Shown: positions 47,143-57,206 of the stretch, one piece after another
Layout: every line of letters starts with the position of its first letter
Numbering within the stretch: the stretch's first letter is position 1
Assembly (NCBI RefSeq): GCF_003025555.1
Contig: NZ_PYMH01000010.1
Location: forward strand, 1-64,000
Origin: Photobacterium lutimaris
GTDB lineage: Bacteria > Pseudomonadota > Gammaproteobacteria > Enterobacterales > Vibrionaceae
Direction: 5' to 3'
Length of the DNA: 64,000 nt
Translations under genes and position numbers: made by a program
The notes under the pieces: model-generated
Databases searched by the model: none
What the model was told of the DNA's origin: nothing
What the model saw: the letters and a program-made list of their open reading frames with translations, nothing else

Positions 47143-47625
47143 ATGGCAACAAAGAAAACGGATTATGAGGGGCTACTTGAGCAAGTCACGGAAACCCTCA
47201 AGCACAGTCCTGATGAGCTAAAACACTGGGCAGAAGTGACGGAAAAGTACCGTCAAGCGGCCAGTGACATGACCAAAGACGAACTGGCATTGATTTCTGC
47301 ATACCTTAAACGGGATGTGCAGGAGTTCGGCCAGAATGCTGACGAGAGCCCGGCACCGTTCAGCGACAGCCCATTTTACCGGGTAGTAAAAGAGACGATT
47401 TGGGAGGGACTAGCCGAAGTGACGGACAAAACCCAGATTGAGTGGCACGAGGTAATGGATGATCTCAAGCACCAGGGCGTCTATGAAGCCGGTGAGATTG
47501 TTGGCCTTGGCCATCTGGTGTGTGAAAAGTGTGGCCACGACGAGGTTATCACCCACGTCAAAGAGATCTCGCCTTGCCTCAAATGCGGTCATAACCGCTT
47601 TACCCGCAAGCCGCTGTCGCCGTAG
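47143..47625 (+). CDS. ybeL: Zinc-ribbon protein YbeL (DUF1451)
   Basis: The 160-residue protein has a helical N-terminal half and a C-terminal zinc ribbon with four cysteines (CEKCGHDE and CLKCGHNR, about 126-153). GGAGG precedes the ATG. The function is unknown. It is divergent from leuS, as in E. coli. Confidence 0.92.
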   Translation: MATKKTDYEGLLEQVTETLKHSPDELKHWAEVTEKYRQAASDMTKDELALISAYLKRDVQEFGQNADESPAPFSDSPFYRVVKETIWEGLAEVTDKTQIEWHEVMDDLKHQGVYEAGEIVGLGHLVCEKCGHDEVITHVKEISPCLKCGHNRFTRKPLSP

Positions 47626-47649
47626 GCTGCACCGACTAAACCAAGCAAA

Positions 47650-47680
47650 CAAAAACGGGCTGAAAGGGCCCGTTTTTTAT
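47650..47680. terminator. Bidirectional terminator between ybeL and SYLF gene
   Basis: AAACGGGC and GCCCGTTT pair around TGAAAGG, with T-runs on both strands. Confidence 0.88.
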
Positions 47681-47726
47681 TGTCGCCGGTGACTCTGATA
47701 GGCTCAGACTAGTAGTCTGTCTGGTA

Positions 47727-48389
47727 TTACTCTAGAGGCTCTACTGTCTCTACCACTACCGTGGTTGGTGCAGGCTCTGGGAGCTGGGTGGGTACGGCCG
47801 CTGACGGGTAAGAGGCACGCTGGATTGGGTCGACACTGAATTTTTGGCCAGCGATGGCTGCTTCCACCATCATCCCACCTTTGGCGGCAGTGAATACCGC
47901 CACACCGTTGGTATAGTCAGCGTCGACAAATTTATCACCGGCGCTGGCACGGAAGCCTGATGTCCCCGCATTGGCTTGGGCGCCCTCGGTCAAGGCCACC
48001 GCAGAGGCCGATGCATCTAGCTCGAAATTGCCGGCCATGAAGCGCTCATAGGCCCGCTTGTCCTGGAAGAAAATAATTTCGCTGTAGGATTGGCCGCCGA
48101 ACTGCAAACCAAAAGAAACTTGGTATAACTTGGCTTGGCCAGTAATGTCGCCATCTTTGAATACTGTGCCGCTGCCATAGGCACCACCGAGCCAGAAACC
48201 GCCTTTACCGATAGAAGGAAAAACCGCATAGCCATAAGCGGTGTGGAAAAAGGGCTGGGTTTGCGAAGCGGCCTGGAACTGGGTGAGGGCCGCTTGGGTT
48301 TCAAGGCTTTCTTTTGCTATCGAGCTTGTTGCCACGCAGAGCATAGCGACGCTGCATAGCGTGGCAAAGAGTTTGTTGATTGATTTCAT
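47727..48389 (-). CDS. SYLF/YSC84-domain lipid-binding protein
   Basis: The 220-residue product has a signal peptide (about 1-25) and the SYLF pattern (AYGYAVFPSIGKGGFWLGGAYGSG, QVSFGLQFGGQSYSEIIFF, AGTSGFRASAGDK). SYLF domains bind phosphoinositides or other lipids; the bacterial role is unknown. The ATG at 48389 is preferred over 48410 because GGGA lies 7 bp upstream of it. Confidence 0.85.
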   Translation of the reverse strand: MKSINKLFATLCSVAMLCVATSSIAKESLETQAALTQFQAASQTQPFFHTAYGYAVFPSIGKGGFWLGGAYGSGTVFKDGDITGQAKLYQVSFGLQFGGQSYSEIIFFQDKRAYERFMAGNFELDASASAVALTEGAQANAGTSGFRASAGDKFVDADYTNGVAVFTAAKGGMMVEAAIAGQKFSVDPIQRASYPSAAVPTQLPEPAPTTVVVETVEPLE

Positions 48390-48516
48390 TGGCATTCCCA
48401 AAATAGACATTGTGTTGTTATTCCAAGTTTTTGATAGGTACAGTCAGTACACCGCGCTGTGGCACACTCCGATACAGATCGCTTGGTTATCTGTCCAACA
48501 TATTAACAAGGTGAAT

Positions 48517-48548
48517 GAAAAGGCGAAGGGGTTACCTTCGCCTTTTGG
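48517..48548 (-). terminator. Terminator after lnt
   Basis: AAAAGGCGAAGG and CCTTCGCCTTTT pair around a 5-base loop. The minus strand continues TTTTCATT. Confidence 0.85.
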
Positions 48549-48579
48549 GGAAATTGTCAGCGTTGATTCAGCGTTATGC

Positions 48580-48603
48580 TGGCTAGCCGGCTAGCCGGCT
48601 AGT
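48580..48603. repeat. Tandem palindromic GGCTAGCC repeat at the lnt 3' end
   Basis: CTAGCCGG is repeated in tandem and is self-complementary. It covers the lnt stop codon (48599-48601). It is a short local repeat and no function is visible. Confidence 0.5.
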
Positions 48604-50158
48604 CGTGGTAATTCACTTGCGGCTGCTCGTCACGGAACCGACCGCCCTGACGGCGGATCAGGATCCACGACAGGGCGACAGACCACAGGATGTAGATGTA
48701 CAGCGGCCAGCTTCCGAGAGTGGTGTACGGCGTCAAACCGATAGTGGGTACCACTTCAGCCCTGAGGACTCCTGTTTCGAACTGTGGGATTTGCTCAATG
48801 ATCTTCCCCTTGTGGTCGACAATACCGGTCAGGCCACTGTTGGTTGCCCGTAGCAGGGGCTTGCCGAGTTCGAGTGAGCGCATCTGGGCTATTTCCATAT
48901 GCTGGAATGGGCCTATGGATTTACCAAACCAGGTATCGTTGGACAGGGTCAGCAAGAATTCGGTATCGATATTGACGTTGCGACGCACCTGTTCGCTGAA
49001 TGCGACTTCGTAGCACAATGCCGGTGCCAGCGAGTAGCCATTGGCCTCGAGATTCGGCTGGATGTAATCCCCCCGGCTGAACGAAGACATCGGCAGGTTG
49101 AAGAACGGCGCGATTGGGCGCAGGATATCACCAAACGGCACGAATTCACCAAACGGTAGCAGGTGGTGCTTGCTATAGCGCTCTGCCTGTTCGTACTGGT
49201 ATGGGCCGACTGAATTGACCCCGAGAGTCAGGATGTTGTTGTAAAACTCCCCTTGCTCGTTTTGATCCAGTACGCCGGTGATCACCGTGCTGTTGTTATT
49301 GCGCGCTGCCGCATCGAGGTTCTGCAGGAAGGTGGTGACCTGGGTTTCCAACGCCGGGATCGCCGCTTCCGGCCAGATGATCAGATCGGCACCCCAGTTT
49401 TCCCGGGTCAGATCGGTGAACTTCATCAGGGTCGGCCAGCGCTGGCTTGGCAGCCATTTGATTTCCTGCGGTACGTTACCCTGGATCATCGCGACATCAA
49501 GGGTATTGTCGATGTCCGGTTTGACCCACTGTTTCTGGCCTGCAAACAGGCCAATTGCCAAAATGCATACCGGTACCAGTAGCGGGCGCCAGTTGCGGTA
49601 GTAAGTGGCTGCGACAAGGGCACCGCAACTGAGCAGCAGTGCCAAGGTGATCCCTTCGACTCCCAAGATAGGGGCAAACCCGGCATATGGGCTATCAATT
49701 TGGCCGTAGCCCAACCACAGCCATGGGAAGCCGGTCATCAGCCAGCCGCGGATCCAGTCGAGCAACAGCCAGATCACCGGGCCGCTCAGCATCAGCTGAT
49801 GGAACGGACGACCACGATTGAATTTGTTGAACAGGGCACCGAATACGGCGGGGTAGAGGGCCAGGTAGCCAATCAGCAATGCCATCAGCGCCCAACCGGC
49901 CAACCAAGGCATACCGCCGAAATTGGCGATACTGACATGTACCCAGCTGATCCCTGTGCCAAATAGGCCCAAGCCCCAGAGCAAGCCAATCAGCGCGGAG
50001 CGCTTGACGGATTGGTTCTGCAGCAGGTACAGGAAAACAAAGAGGGAAAGTGGAGCAAGGTACCAGTGATGGTAGGGAGCAAAGGATAAGGTGGCCAAGG
50101 CACCTGCTGGGACAGCCAGCAATGGCTGTCCCAACTTCTTAAGGGTATTTTTCGTCAT
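48599..50158 (-). CDS. lnt: Apolipoprotein N-acyltransferase
   Basis: The 519-residue membrane protein adds the third acyl chain to lipoproteins such as those in this window. Several N-terminal membrane segments precede a nitrilase-like domain with Glu in IIWPEAAIPA (about 263), Lys in SKHHLLPFGEFVPF (about 332) and Cys in APALCYEVAF (about 385). It starts 3 bp after corC, so they are cotranscribed. Confidence 0.97.
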   Translation of the reverse strand: MTKNTLKKLGQPLLAVPAGALATLSFAPYHHWYLAPLSLFVFLYLLQNQSVKRSALIGLLWGLGLFGTGISWVHVSIANFGGMPWLAGWALMALLIGYLALYPAVFGALFNKFNRGRPFHQLMLSGPVIWLLLDWIRGWLMTGFPWLWLGYGQIDSPYAGFAPILGVEGITLALLLSCGALVAATYYRNWRPLLVPVCILAIGLFAGQKQWVKPDIDNTLDVAMIQGNVPQEIKWLPSQRWPTLMKFTDLTRENWGADLIIWPEAAIPALETQVTTFLQNLDAAARNNNSTVITGVLDQNEQGEFYNNILTLGVNSVGPYQYEQAERYSKHHLLPFGEFVPFGDILRPIAPFFNLPMSSFSRGDYIQPNLEANGYSLAPALCYEVAFSEQVRRNVNIDTEFLLTLSNDTWFGKSIGPFQHMEIAQMRSLELGKPLLRATNSGLTGIVDHKGKIIEQIPQFETGVLRAEVVPTIGLTPYTTLGSWPLYIYILWSVALSWILIRRQGGRFRDEQPQVNYHD

Positions 50159-50161
50159 TCG

Positions 50162-51034
50162 TTATGATGTTGTCGTCGGTTGAGGTGCTTCGTGAGGCAC
50201 GGTCACTTGCAACTGAATAACCCGGCGGTTGTCGGCTGACGTTACCTTGAATGAGTAGCCCGTCAATTCAACGATTTCGCCTCGTGCTGGCAGGTGACCA
50301 AAGCTGGTCATTACCAGGCCGCCGACGGTGTCGACTTCCTCATCGCTAAATTGGGTATGGAACATTTCATTGAACTCTTCAATGGTTGTCAGCGCCTTCA
50401 CCGCATATGTGTGTTTGCTTAACTGACGAATATCCTGCTCTTCCTCGTCGTCGAATTCATCCTCGATTTCGCCAACGATTTGTTCAAGGATATCTTCAAT
50501 GGTGATAACACCGGATACCCCACCAAACTCATCGACCACAATCGCCATGTGGTAACGTTCTTCACGGAACTCCTTGAGCAGGCGGTCAACACGCTTGCTT
50601 TCCGGCACAACGACCGCAGGTCGCAGTACTTTTTCCATGTCGAACGGTTCGCTGTTTGGTTGTAGGTAACGCAAAAGATCTTTGGCCAGAAGGATCCCTT
50701 CGACGTGGTCTTTATCGTCACTGATCACCGGGTAGCGTGAGTGCTGGGCATCAACAATTAAATTAATTAGATCCTCTACCTTCTGAGAACGCTCGATTGT
50801 AACCATCTGAGAGCGCGGGATCATGATGTCACGGACACGCATCTCGGAAATTTCCATGACCCCTTCGAGCATGTCGCGGGTGTCGTGGTCGATCAAATCG
50901 TTTTCTTCTGAATCACGGAAGACTTCGACAAGCTCTTCGCGGTTCTGTGGCTCGCCTTGAAATAGCTGGCCAATTCGTTCAAAGAAGGACTTTCTACTCG
51001 GACCTTCAGAATTTTGTGAGTTATCTTCGTTCAT
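50162..51034 (-). CDS. corC: CorC/HlyC-family Mg/Co efflux-associated protein
   Basis: The 290-residue cytoplasmic protein has two CBS domains (about 65-185) and a C-terminal CorC_HlyC domain (about 200-280). It is associated with Mg2+/Co2+ handling in enterobacteria. It lies between ybeY and lnt; a hairpin without T-run lies in the ybeY-corC gap. Confidence 0.92.
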   Translation of the reverse strand: MNEDNSQNSEGPSRKSFFERIGQLFQGEPQNREELVEVFRDSEENDLIDHDTRDMLEGVMEISEMRVRDIMIPRSQMVTIERSQKVEDLINLIVDAQHSRYPVISDDKDHVEGILLAKDLLRYLQPNSEPFDMEKVLRPAVVVPESKRVDRLLKEFREERYHMAIVVDEFGGVSGVITIEDILEQIVGEIEDEFDDEEEQDIRQLSKHTYAVKALTTIEEFNEMFHTQFSDEEVDTVGGLVMTSFGHLPARGEIVELTGYSFKVTSADNRRVIQLQVTVPHEAPQPTTTS

Positions 51035-51082
51035 TGTTTGTAAGAATTACTTCTCTCAGTTAAGTGGCTGTGCCACGGGTGT

Positions 51083-51106
51083 ATACGGCACCTCTATGTG
51101 CCGTAT
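51083..51106 (-). other. Intercistronic hairpin, ybeY-corC
   Basis: ATACGGCAC and GTGCCGTAT pair around CTCTAT. A second small stem (GTGGC/GCCAC) lies at 51064-51076. No T-run follows, so this is more likely an RNA stability or processing element than a terminator. Confidence 0.55.
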
Positions 51107-51133
51107 CAGTTTGACAACAATATCATGAAAAGT

Positions 51134-51598
51134 TTACTGCTTTTCTTCGGCATACGGATCGGCATAGCCCATCTGCTGCATGATGTCCGTTTCCAAGCCT
51201 TCCATCTCTTCTGCTTCGTCGTCCTGTATATGGTCATAACCTAGCAGATGAAGACTGCCGTGTACAACCATGTGCGCCCAATGGGCATTTAGAGGTTTAT
51301 CCTGCTCCATGGCTTCTTTTTCGACGACCTGTCGGCAAATAATCAAATCGCCCAACAGTTCCAGCTCCACACCCGGTGGTGCCTCGAATGGAAAAGAGAG
51401 GACATTGGTGGGTTTGTCCTTGCCACGGTAGCCATGGTTCAGGCTATGGCTCTCTTCCTCATCCACCAATCGGATAGTGACTTCGGCATCGGCTTGAAAA
51501 GGAGTGACAGTGGCATCTAGCCACTGCTGGAATTGGGCTTCGCCAGGCATACCGTCTGTGTTTTCAGTGGCTACCTGGAGATCAAGATAAATCGCCAT
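51134..51598 (-). CDS. ybeY: Endoribonuclease YbeY
   Basis: The 154-residue protein holds the metal-binding H113-x3-H117-x5-H123 ([13 protein letters not shown]). It takes part in 16S rRNA 3' maturation and ribosome quality control. Its ATG overlaps the ybeZ stop (TAATG), so translation is coupled. Confidence 0.96.
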   Translation of the reverse strand: MAIYLDLQVATENTDGMPGEAQFQQWLDATVTPFQADAEVTIRLVDEEESHSLNHGYRGKDKPTNVLSFPFEAPPGVELELLGDLIICRQVVEKEAMEQDKPLNAHWAHMVVHGSLHLLGYDHIQDDEAEEMEGLETDIMQQMGYADPYAEEKQ

Positions 51599-52695
51599 TA
51601 GTTTGTTTTTTCCGTTTCTACTGCTGGTGCGGCAACCGATGCGGCAGCTGCCGCTTGCATGACGGCTTGCTCTTCACGTCGGCGTTGTTCGGCAAGCTTG
51701 CGCTGCTTCTGATCGGCGCTTTCCCATACTTCGTAAGCCTGTACAATTCGCGCAACCACTGGGTGGCGGACGACATCGTCGGCCTGGAAGAAGTTGAAGC
51801 TGATCTCATCGACATCGGACAGGACTTCAATCGCATGGCGCAGGCCTGAACGGGCACCGCGAGGCAAGTCGATCTGGGTTACGTCACCGGTGATCACCGC
51901 TCGGGAGTTGAAGCCGATACGGGTCAGGAACATCTTCATTTGCTCGACGGTGGTGTTCTGGCTTTCATCAAGAATGATGAAGGCATCATTGAGGGTACGG
52001 CCACGCATGTAGGCGAGCGGCGCAACTTCAATCACGTTACGTTCAATCAACTTCTCAACACGCTCGAAACCCAGCATTTCAAACAGGGCGTCATAGAGCG
52101 GGCGTAGGTATGGGTCGACTTTCTGGCTCAGATCACCCGGTAGGAAACCCAGTTTCTCACCGGCTTCAACCGCTGGGCGGGTCAGTAGAATACGGCGGAT
52201 TTCCTGACGCTCTAGCGCATCAACCGCCGCGGCGACGGCCAGGTATGTCTTACCGGTACCTGCCGGGCCAATACCGAAGGTAATGTCATGGCGGACCATG
52301 TTGGCAATGTATTGGGCCTGGTTAGGCGTACGTGGTTTGATCACCCCTTTTTTGGTTTTGATCACCACTTCCTTGCCATAAGGAATGCTTGATTCGGTCG
52401 ACTGCTCTAGGACACCGGATTCTTTGATCGCCAAGTGAACCTGATCAGGTTCGATGTCAGGAATGGTGTTGCGTACCGGGGCGGTATCGACATACAGGGT
52501 TTTGATGATATCGGCGGTCGCTTCGGCTGTGTGGGGTTGGCCGACCACGCTGAAGCTGCTGCTGCGGTGGTTTATTTCTACACCCAAACGGCGTTCAAGT
52601 TGTTTGATGTTATCGTCGAAAGGGCCACAAAGGCTGGAAAGGCGCTGGTTATTGGCGGGTTCCAGATTGAATTCAATAGTAATAACTTTGCTCAA
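51598..52695 (-). CDS. ybeZ: PhoH-like ATPase YbeZ
   Basis: The 365-residue protein has an N-terminal KH-like region and a PhoH domain with Walker A GPAGTGKT (143-150) and the Walker B region IILDESQN. It pairs with YbeY in RNA metabolism. It begins at TTG (52695) with GAGAGG 6 bp upstream; no in-frame ATG lies near. An Ala/Glu/Gln-rich tail closes it. Confidence 0.94.
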   Translation of the reverse strand: MSKVITIEFNLEPANNQRLSSLCGPFDDNIKQLERRLGVEINHRSSSFSVVGQPHTAEATADIIKTLYVDTAPVRNTIPDIEPDQVHLAIKESGVLEQSTESSIPYGKEVVIKTKKGVIKPRTPNQAQYIANMVRHDITFGIGPAGTGKTYLAVAAAVDALERQEIRRILLTRPAVEAGEKLGFLPGDLSQKVDPYLRPLYDALFEMLGFERVEKLIERNVIEVAPLAYMRGRTLNDAFIILDESQNTTVEQMKMFLTRIGFNSRAVITGDVTQIDLPRGARSGLRHAIEVLSDVDEISFNFFQADDVVRHPVVARIVQAYEVWESADQKQRKLAEQRRREEQAVMQAAAAASVAAPAVETEKTN

Positions 52696-52712
52696 GATTT
52701 GCCTCTCAATAG

Positions 52713-52732
52713 GGCCACCCGTGTGGGTGGCC
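52713..52732 (-). other. Hairpin before the ybeZ start
   Basis: GGCCACCC and GGGTGGCC pair around GTGT, 18 bp before the ybeZ TTG. No T-run follows. It may affect translation or RNA processing between miaB and ybeZ. Confidence 0.5.
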
Positions 52733-52776
52733 TAGGGTTCAGGGCGCGTCCGACTTGTGTTCAGACGGGCGTCTTA

Positions 52777-54201
52777 CTATGGAGTATATACGCCAACACC
52801 CAATTCATCTTCTTTGCGTGTTTTTTCCATCACTTCGGCTGGAGACATGGCTACACGTAGATCCATTTCCGCTTCGGTGCGAACCAGCTCACCACGTAGT
52901 GAGTTGGTGAAGACGTCAGTGATTTTCACGTCAACGAACTGGCCGATCAGCTCTGGCGAACCTTCAAAGTTCACTACGCGGTTGTTCTCGGTACGGCCAC
53001 GCAATTCCATCACGTTCTTCTTTGATGGGCCTTCAATCAAGATACGCTGCTCGGTACCTAGCATCTGACGAGAATAGCGCATAGCCTGAGTATTGATCTG
53101 TTGCTGCAGTTCATACAAGCGTTCTTTCTTCACTTTTTCAGGCAGATCACATGGGTAATCGGCTGCTGGCGTACCCGGACGGGCAGAGAAGATGAAGCTG
53201 AAGCTGATATCGAAGTCCACATCGCGGATCAGTTTCATCGTATCCTGGAAGTCCTGATCTGATTCGCCCGGGAAACCAACGATGAAATCAGAGCTGATCG
53301 TGATATCCGGACGTGCTTTGCGCAGTTTGCGGATCTTCGACTTGTACTCGATCGCCGTGTGCGGGCGCTTCATGTTCGCCAGAATACGGTCTGAACCACT
53401 TTGCACCGGTAGATGCAGGAAGCTCACCACCTCAGGGGTATCTAGGTACACTTCGACAATGTCGTCAGTGAACTCGATCGGGTGGCTGGTGGTGTAGCGA
53501 ATACGGTCGATACCATCGATAGCTGCAACCAGGCGCAGCAATTCTGCGAACGTCGCGATCTCATCATCGTGAGTCGCACCGCGGTAAGCATTGACGTTCT
53601 GGCCAAGTAGGTTGACTTCACGTACGCCTTGTTCTGCCAGCTGGGCGATTTCAAATAGCACGTCATCCAGCGGACGGCTCACTTCTTCACCACGGGTGTA
53701 AGGAACCACACAGTAGGTGCAGTACTTAGAGCAGCCTTCCATAATCGAAACGAACGCCGATGGACCTTCGGCACGAGGCTCTGGTAGGCGGTCGAACTTC
53801 TCGATTTCCGGGAAGGAAATATCCATGACTGGTGCATGGTCGCTCTGCGATTGTTTGATCATCTCAGGCAGGCGGTGCAGTGTCTGTGGGCCGAAAATGA
53901 CATCGACATACGGTGCACGCTTGCGGATTGAATCGCCTTCCTGGGTTGCTACACAACCACCCACGCCGATCACTAGCTCAGGTTTTTTGTCTTTTAGGGT
54001 TTTCCAGCGACCAAGCTGGTGGAACACTTTTTCCTGGGCTTTTTCACGGATGGAGCAGGTGTTAAGCAGCAGAACGTCTGCTTCTTCTGGTTCTTCCGTT
54101 AACTCGAAGCCATTGGCTGCATTAAGAAGATCGGCCATTTTTGATGAATCGTATTCGTTCATCTGGCAACCCCAGGTTTTGATAAGCAGTTTCTTAGCCA
54201 T
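52777..54201 (-). CDS. miaB: tRNA-2-methylthio-N6-dimethylallyladenosine synthase MiaB
   Basis: The 474-residue radical-SAM methylthiotransferase has auxiliary-cluster cysteines C12, C49 and C83, and the radical-SAM C157-x3-C161-x2-C164 (CSKYCTYC). A TRAM domain lies at about 380-445. It modifies A37 of tRNAs reading U-starting codons. It leads the miaB-ybeZ-ybeY-corC-lnt block. Confidence 0.97.
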   Translation of the reverse strand: MAKKLLIKTWGCQMNEYDSSKMADLLNAANGFELTEEPEEADVLLLNTCSIREKAQEKVFHQLGRWKTLKDKKPELVIGVGGCVATQEGDSIRKRAPYVDVIFGPQTLHRLPEMIKQSQSDHAPVMDISFPEIEKFDRLPEPRAEGPSAFVSIMEGCSKYCTYCVVPYTRGEEVSRPLDDVLFEIAQLAEQGVREVNLLGQNVNAYRGATHDDEIATFAELLRLVAAIDGIDRIRYTTSHPIEFTDDIVEVYLDTPEVVSFLHLPVQSGSDRILANMKRPHTAIEYKSKIRKLRKARPDITISSDFIVGFPGESDQDFQDTMKLIRDVDFDISFSFIFSARPGTPAADYPCDLPEKVKKERLYELQQQINTQAMRYSRQMLGTEQRILIEGPSKKNVMELRGRTENNRVVNFEGSPELIGQFVDVKITDVFTNSLRGELVRTEAEMDLRVAMSPAEVMEKTRKEDELGVGVYTP

Positions 54202-54361
54202 GTCTAACTCTTCACTCGTAGTGTTTATTCATTGCATTTCACATTGCTTCATTCCGCTTTAGCGGCCAAAAACAAGGCCGCCTGCGGTAGCAAGCCGCGT
54301 ATTGTACTGCTTTAAGGCGTGCCTGACTAGATCATCACCACCCCGAATATATTGTGGTTTT

Positions 54362-55066
54362 TCATTCTGTCGCTAGCGGTTTGAGTTTATTGAGGGTTTG
54401 AGGGCCCAATTGACGCATTTGTTGACGTATCCATTGGCTGCGCTGCTGAATATAGGGGCTCATGGGCGCAGGTTGCATCCGGTAGGGGTTGGGCAATACC
54501 GCTGCCAACTGGGCGGCTTGCTGGGCGCTGAGGCGACGAGCGGGAATACCAAAAAAGGTTTGGCTGGCTGCTTCTACGCCGAACAGGCCGGGGCCGAACT
54601 CAACGATGTTGAGGTAGACCTCCAAAATCCGTGATTTGTCCCAGAGTAACTCCATCCACAGCGCAAAGTAGAGCTCGACCCCTTTGCGCAGGAAGGTACG
54701 GGACGGAAACAGAAACAGGTTCTTGGCGGTCTGCTGGGTGATAGTGCTACCTCCCCGGCTGGGGCCCTCACGGCCGGTCTGTTTGAGGATCGCGAGGATA
54801 GCATTGATATCAAACCCGTAATGGTCGGGAAAGTGTTGATCTTCAGACGCCACTACCGCGAGCTGGGCATTGGTTGATATCGCCTCCATGGGTACCCACA
54901 GGTGGGCTGAACGTGGCGGATAGCCTGGTGGTGGAAACCATTCCCGGTGAAGTTGCCAGCCCCAGACTGGCGGGTTGATAGACTTCCCGGCCCACACCAA
55001 CAAGATCGGTAACAGAAGTGCAAGCATTAGCAGCCTGAGTAGCCAGCGTTTGATAAATCCGGTCAT
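54362..55066 (-). CDS. mtgA: Monofunctional biosynthetic peptidoglycan transglycosylase
   Basis: The 234-residue GT51 enzyme polymerises lipid II. One N-terminal membrane helix (about 9-26) precedes SEDQHFPDHYGFD (with the catalytic Glu), RGGSTITQQTAKNLFL and ILEVYLNIVEFGPG. ATG 55066 is used; GTG 55069 is adjacent and possible. In this window it lies between miaB and ubiF, unlike E. coli, where mtgA is elsewhere. Confidence 0.94.
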   Translation of the reverse strand: MTGFIKRWLLRLLMLALLLPILLVWAGKSINPPVWGWQLHREWFPPPGYPPRSAHLWVPMEAISTNAQLAVVASEDQHFPDHYGFDINAILAILKQTGREGPSRGGSTITQQTAKNLFLFPSRTFLRKGVELYFALWMELLWDKSRILEVYLNIVEFGPGLFGVEAASQTFFGIPARRLSAQQAAQLAAVLPNPYRMQPAPMSPYIQQRSQWIRQQMRQLGPQTLNKLKPLATE

Positions 55067-55184
55067 CACCCTTGTCTCTGTGCGGCAGTTAGCGTGTATT
55101 AATCACTGATGCGCTTGTGAATTTTGGTAGAATAATGGCAGCAATGCGCCTGTGGGCGCGGTACTCTTTTCTTGAGCATAACAA

Positions 55185-56357
55185 ATGGAAACCAATATGG
55201 AACAGTTTGATGTGGTTGTGGCTGGCGGTGGTATGGTCGGGGCGGCAACAGCAATAGGTTTGGCCCAGCAGGGGTTATCTGTTGCAGTGTTGGAAGGGGT
55301 CACCCCAGCCCCGTTTGAACCCTCGCAGCCAATGGATCTGCGAGTGTCGGCTATTTCTCCGCATTCTGTTTCATTGTTGGAGCGGCTGGGAGCATGGGAG
55401 GTGGTGACGGCGATGCGTCTTTGCCCGTATAAACGATTGGAAACCTGGGAGCACCCAGAGTGCCGTACCCGTTTCAATGCCGAACACATGCACCTTGACC
55501 GCCTTGGTTATATTGTCGAAAACCGGGTGATCCAGCTGGCGTTGTGGCAGCAATTCGAACTCTACCCTAACCTGACGGTAAAGTGTCCGGCCCGTATGGT
55601 CTCAGCAGTCGAAACCGACAATGGTTATGAGATTGCGCTCGAGCAGGGTAACCCATTGCACGCCACCTTGCTGGTCGGAGCTGATGGCGCACAGTCTCGT
55701 GTTCGCCAGCAGGCGGGGATTGGGATCACTGCATGGGACTATCGCCAGCACTGTATGCTGCTCAATGTCGAAACCGCCTTGCCACAGCAGGATATTACCT
55801 GGCAGATGTTTACCCCTGATGGCCCGCGTTCATTTTTGCCATTGCCGGGCCATCAGGGCTCATTGGTATGGTACGACAGTCCAGCGAAGATCCAGCAGCT
55901 ATCGGCGATGACCCCAGCGCAACTGGAAGCACAGATCATTACCCATTTCCCGCCAGAGCTGGGTGAAATAAAGGTGCTCAACCATGGCCGATTCCCGCTA
56001 ACCCGTCGCCATGCTCAGCGATACTATAAGTCTGGCGTGGTGTTGTTAGGCGATGCGGCCCATACCATTAATCCTTTGGCGGGGCAGGGGGTCAATCTTG
56101 GCTTCAAGGATGTTGATGTCTTGCTGCATGAAATCGAGAAAGCAGGCCAAGATTGGTCTAACGTACGGGTACTCAAAGCTTATGAGCGCCGCCGGCGTCC
56201 GGATAACCTGTTGATGCAGAGCGGCATGGACTTTTTCTATACCACCTTCAGTAACAACCTACTGCCGGTGAAGTTCTTACGCAATGCCGGTTTGAAGTTG
56301 GCCGAGCAGGCCGGGCCGATTAAGCAAAAAGTACTGAAATATGCGATGGGGATGTAA
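55185..56357 (+). CDS. ubiF: Ubiquinone biosynthesis monooxygenase UbiF
   Basis: The 390-residue FAD-dependent hydroxylase adds the C6 hydroxyl to 3-demethoxyubiquinol. GGGMVGAATAIGLAQQG is the dinucleotide fold (about 14-30), GADGAQSRVRQ is the DG motif, and GDAAHTINPLAGQGVNLG is the second FAD motif. ATG at 55197 is an alternative start. ubiF lies beside the tRNA Met/Leu/Gln cluster, as in E. coli. Confidence 0.95.
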   Translation: METNMEQFDVVVAGGGMVGAATAIGLAQQGLSVAVLEGVTPAPFEPSQPMDLRVSAISPHSVSLLERLGAWEVVTAMRLCPYKRLETWEHPECRTRFNAEHMHLDRLGYIVENRVIQLALWQQFELYPNLTVKCPARMVSAVETDNGYEIALEQGNPLHATLLVGADGAQSRVRQQAGIGITAWDYRQHCMLLNVETALPQQDITWQMFTPDGPRSFLPLPGHQGSLVWYDSPAKIQQLSAMTPAQLEAQIITHFPPELGEIKVLNHGRFPLTRRHAQRYYKSGVVLLGDAAHTINPLAGQGVNLGFKDVDVLLHEIEKAGQDWSNVRVLKAYERRRRPDNLLMQSGMDFFYTTFSNNLLPVKFLRNAGLKLAEQAGPIKQKVLKYAMGM

Positions 56358-56390
56358 TTGCTCGGTGCGAGGTCGTCGGCATCAGTCCTG

Positions 56391-56430
56391 AAAAAGAAAA
56401 AAGCCGAATGTTTGTCAAAACATTCGGCTT
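56391..56430 (-). terminator. Distal terminator of the tRNA array
   Basis: AAGCCGAATGTTT and AAACATTCGGCTT pair around a short loop. On the minus strand TTTTTTCTTTTTC follows. It backs up the proximal terminator and faces ubiF. Confidence 0.85.
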
Positions 56431-56523
56431 AACAACCAGAGAGATACGATCATTGAGTTGGTTGTAAAATCTACTGTCAGCATTTCTAGATAGCCATGTA
56501 TTCACATAACCATATGCCAGACA

Positions 56524-56550
56524 TAAGAAAACCCACCAAAAGGTGGGTTT
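56524..56550 (-). terminator. Proximal terminator of the tRNA array
   Basis: On the minus strand AAACCCACC and GGTGGGTTT pair around TTTT and are followed by TCTTAT. It lies just after the last tRNA-Leu gene. Confidence 0.88.
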
Positions 56551-56557
56551 CTAAAGA

Positions 56558-56642
56558 TGGTGCGGAAGGAGAGACTTGAACTCTCACACCTTGCGGCGCC
56601 AGAACCTAAATCTGGTGCGTCTACCAATTTCGCCACTTCCGC
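56558..56642 (-). tRNA. tRNA-Leu (TAG), copy 1 from left
   Basis: The gene is 85 bp with CCA encoded, the acceptor GCGGAAG/CTTCCGC and the anticodon TAG in CAGATTTAGGTTCTG. It is the last gene transcribed. Confidence 0.96.
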
Positions 56643-56699
56643 GTACTTACCGTCTATATCCATTTTAGCAATGAATAACAAAAGACGTTAAGCAAAAGA

Positions 56700-56774
56700 T
56701 GGCAGGGCTACCTGGATTCGAACCAGGGAATGGCGGCATCAAAAGCCGCTGCCTTACCGCTTGGCGATAGCCCT
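56700..56774 (-). tRNA. tRNA-Gln (TTG), variant acceptor copy
   Basis: The gene is 75 bp with anticodon TTG. The acceptor arms are AGGGCTA/TAGCCCT, whereas all other Gln copies here have AGGTCTA/TAGACCT. Both sides changed, so pairing is kept. Confidence 0.96.
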
Positions 56775-56805
56775 GCAGGTACTCTGCTGAGTATGTTAGA
56801 GAGAA

Positions 56806-56890
56806 TGGTGCGGAAGGAGAGACTTGAACTCTCACACCTTGCGGCGCCAGAACCTAAATCTGGTGCGTCTACCAATTTCGCCACTTCCGC
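56806..56890 (-). tRNA. tRNA-Leu (TAG)
   Basis: An 85-bp copy with encoded CCA, identical in the mature part to the other Leu copies. Confidence 0.96.
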
Positions 56891-56967
56891 ATATATTGTA
56901 GCTGATCAAACAGCTTATTCTCTAACTTTACATTGAATTGAACATCAATGATGGGCAACTCAAATAA

Positions 56968-57052
56968 TGGTGCGGAAGGAGAGACTTGAACTCTCACACC
57001 TTGCGGCGCCAGAACCTAAATCTGGTGCGTCTACCAATTTCGCCACTTCCGC
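56968..57052 (-). tRNA. tRNA-Leu (TAG)
   Basis: An 85-bp copy with encoded CCA. Its upstream-side spacer resembles that of the copy at 57622. Confidence 0.96.
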
Positions 57053-57094
57053 ATACTTACCGAATGTTCCGAAGAAACTCGTTAAGTGTAATAA

Positions 57095-57169
57095 TGGCAG
57101 GTCTACCTGGATTCGAACCAGGGAATGGCGGCATCAAAAGCCGCTGCCTTACCGCTTGGCGATAGACCT
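57095..57169 (-). tRNA. tRNA-Gln (TTG)
   Basis: A 75-bp copy with the AGGTCTA acceptor and anticodon TTG. Confidence 0.96.
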
Positions 57170-57206
57170 GCAGATGCTCTTTACAGAGACTTGATACCAG
57201 AGAGAA

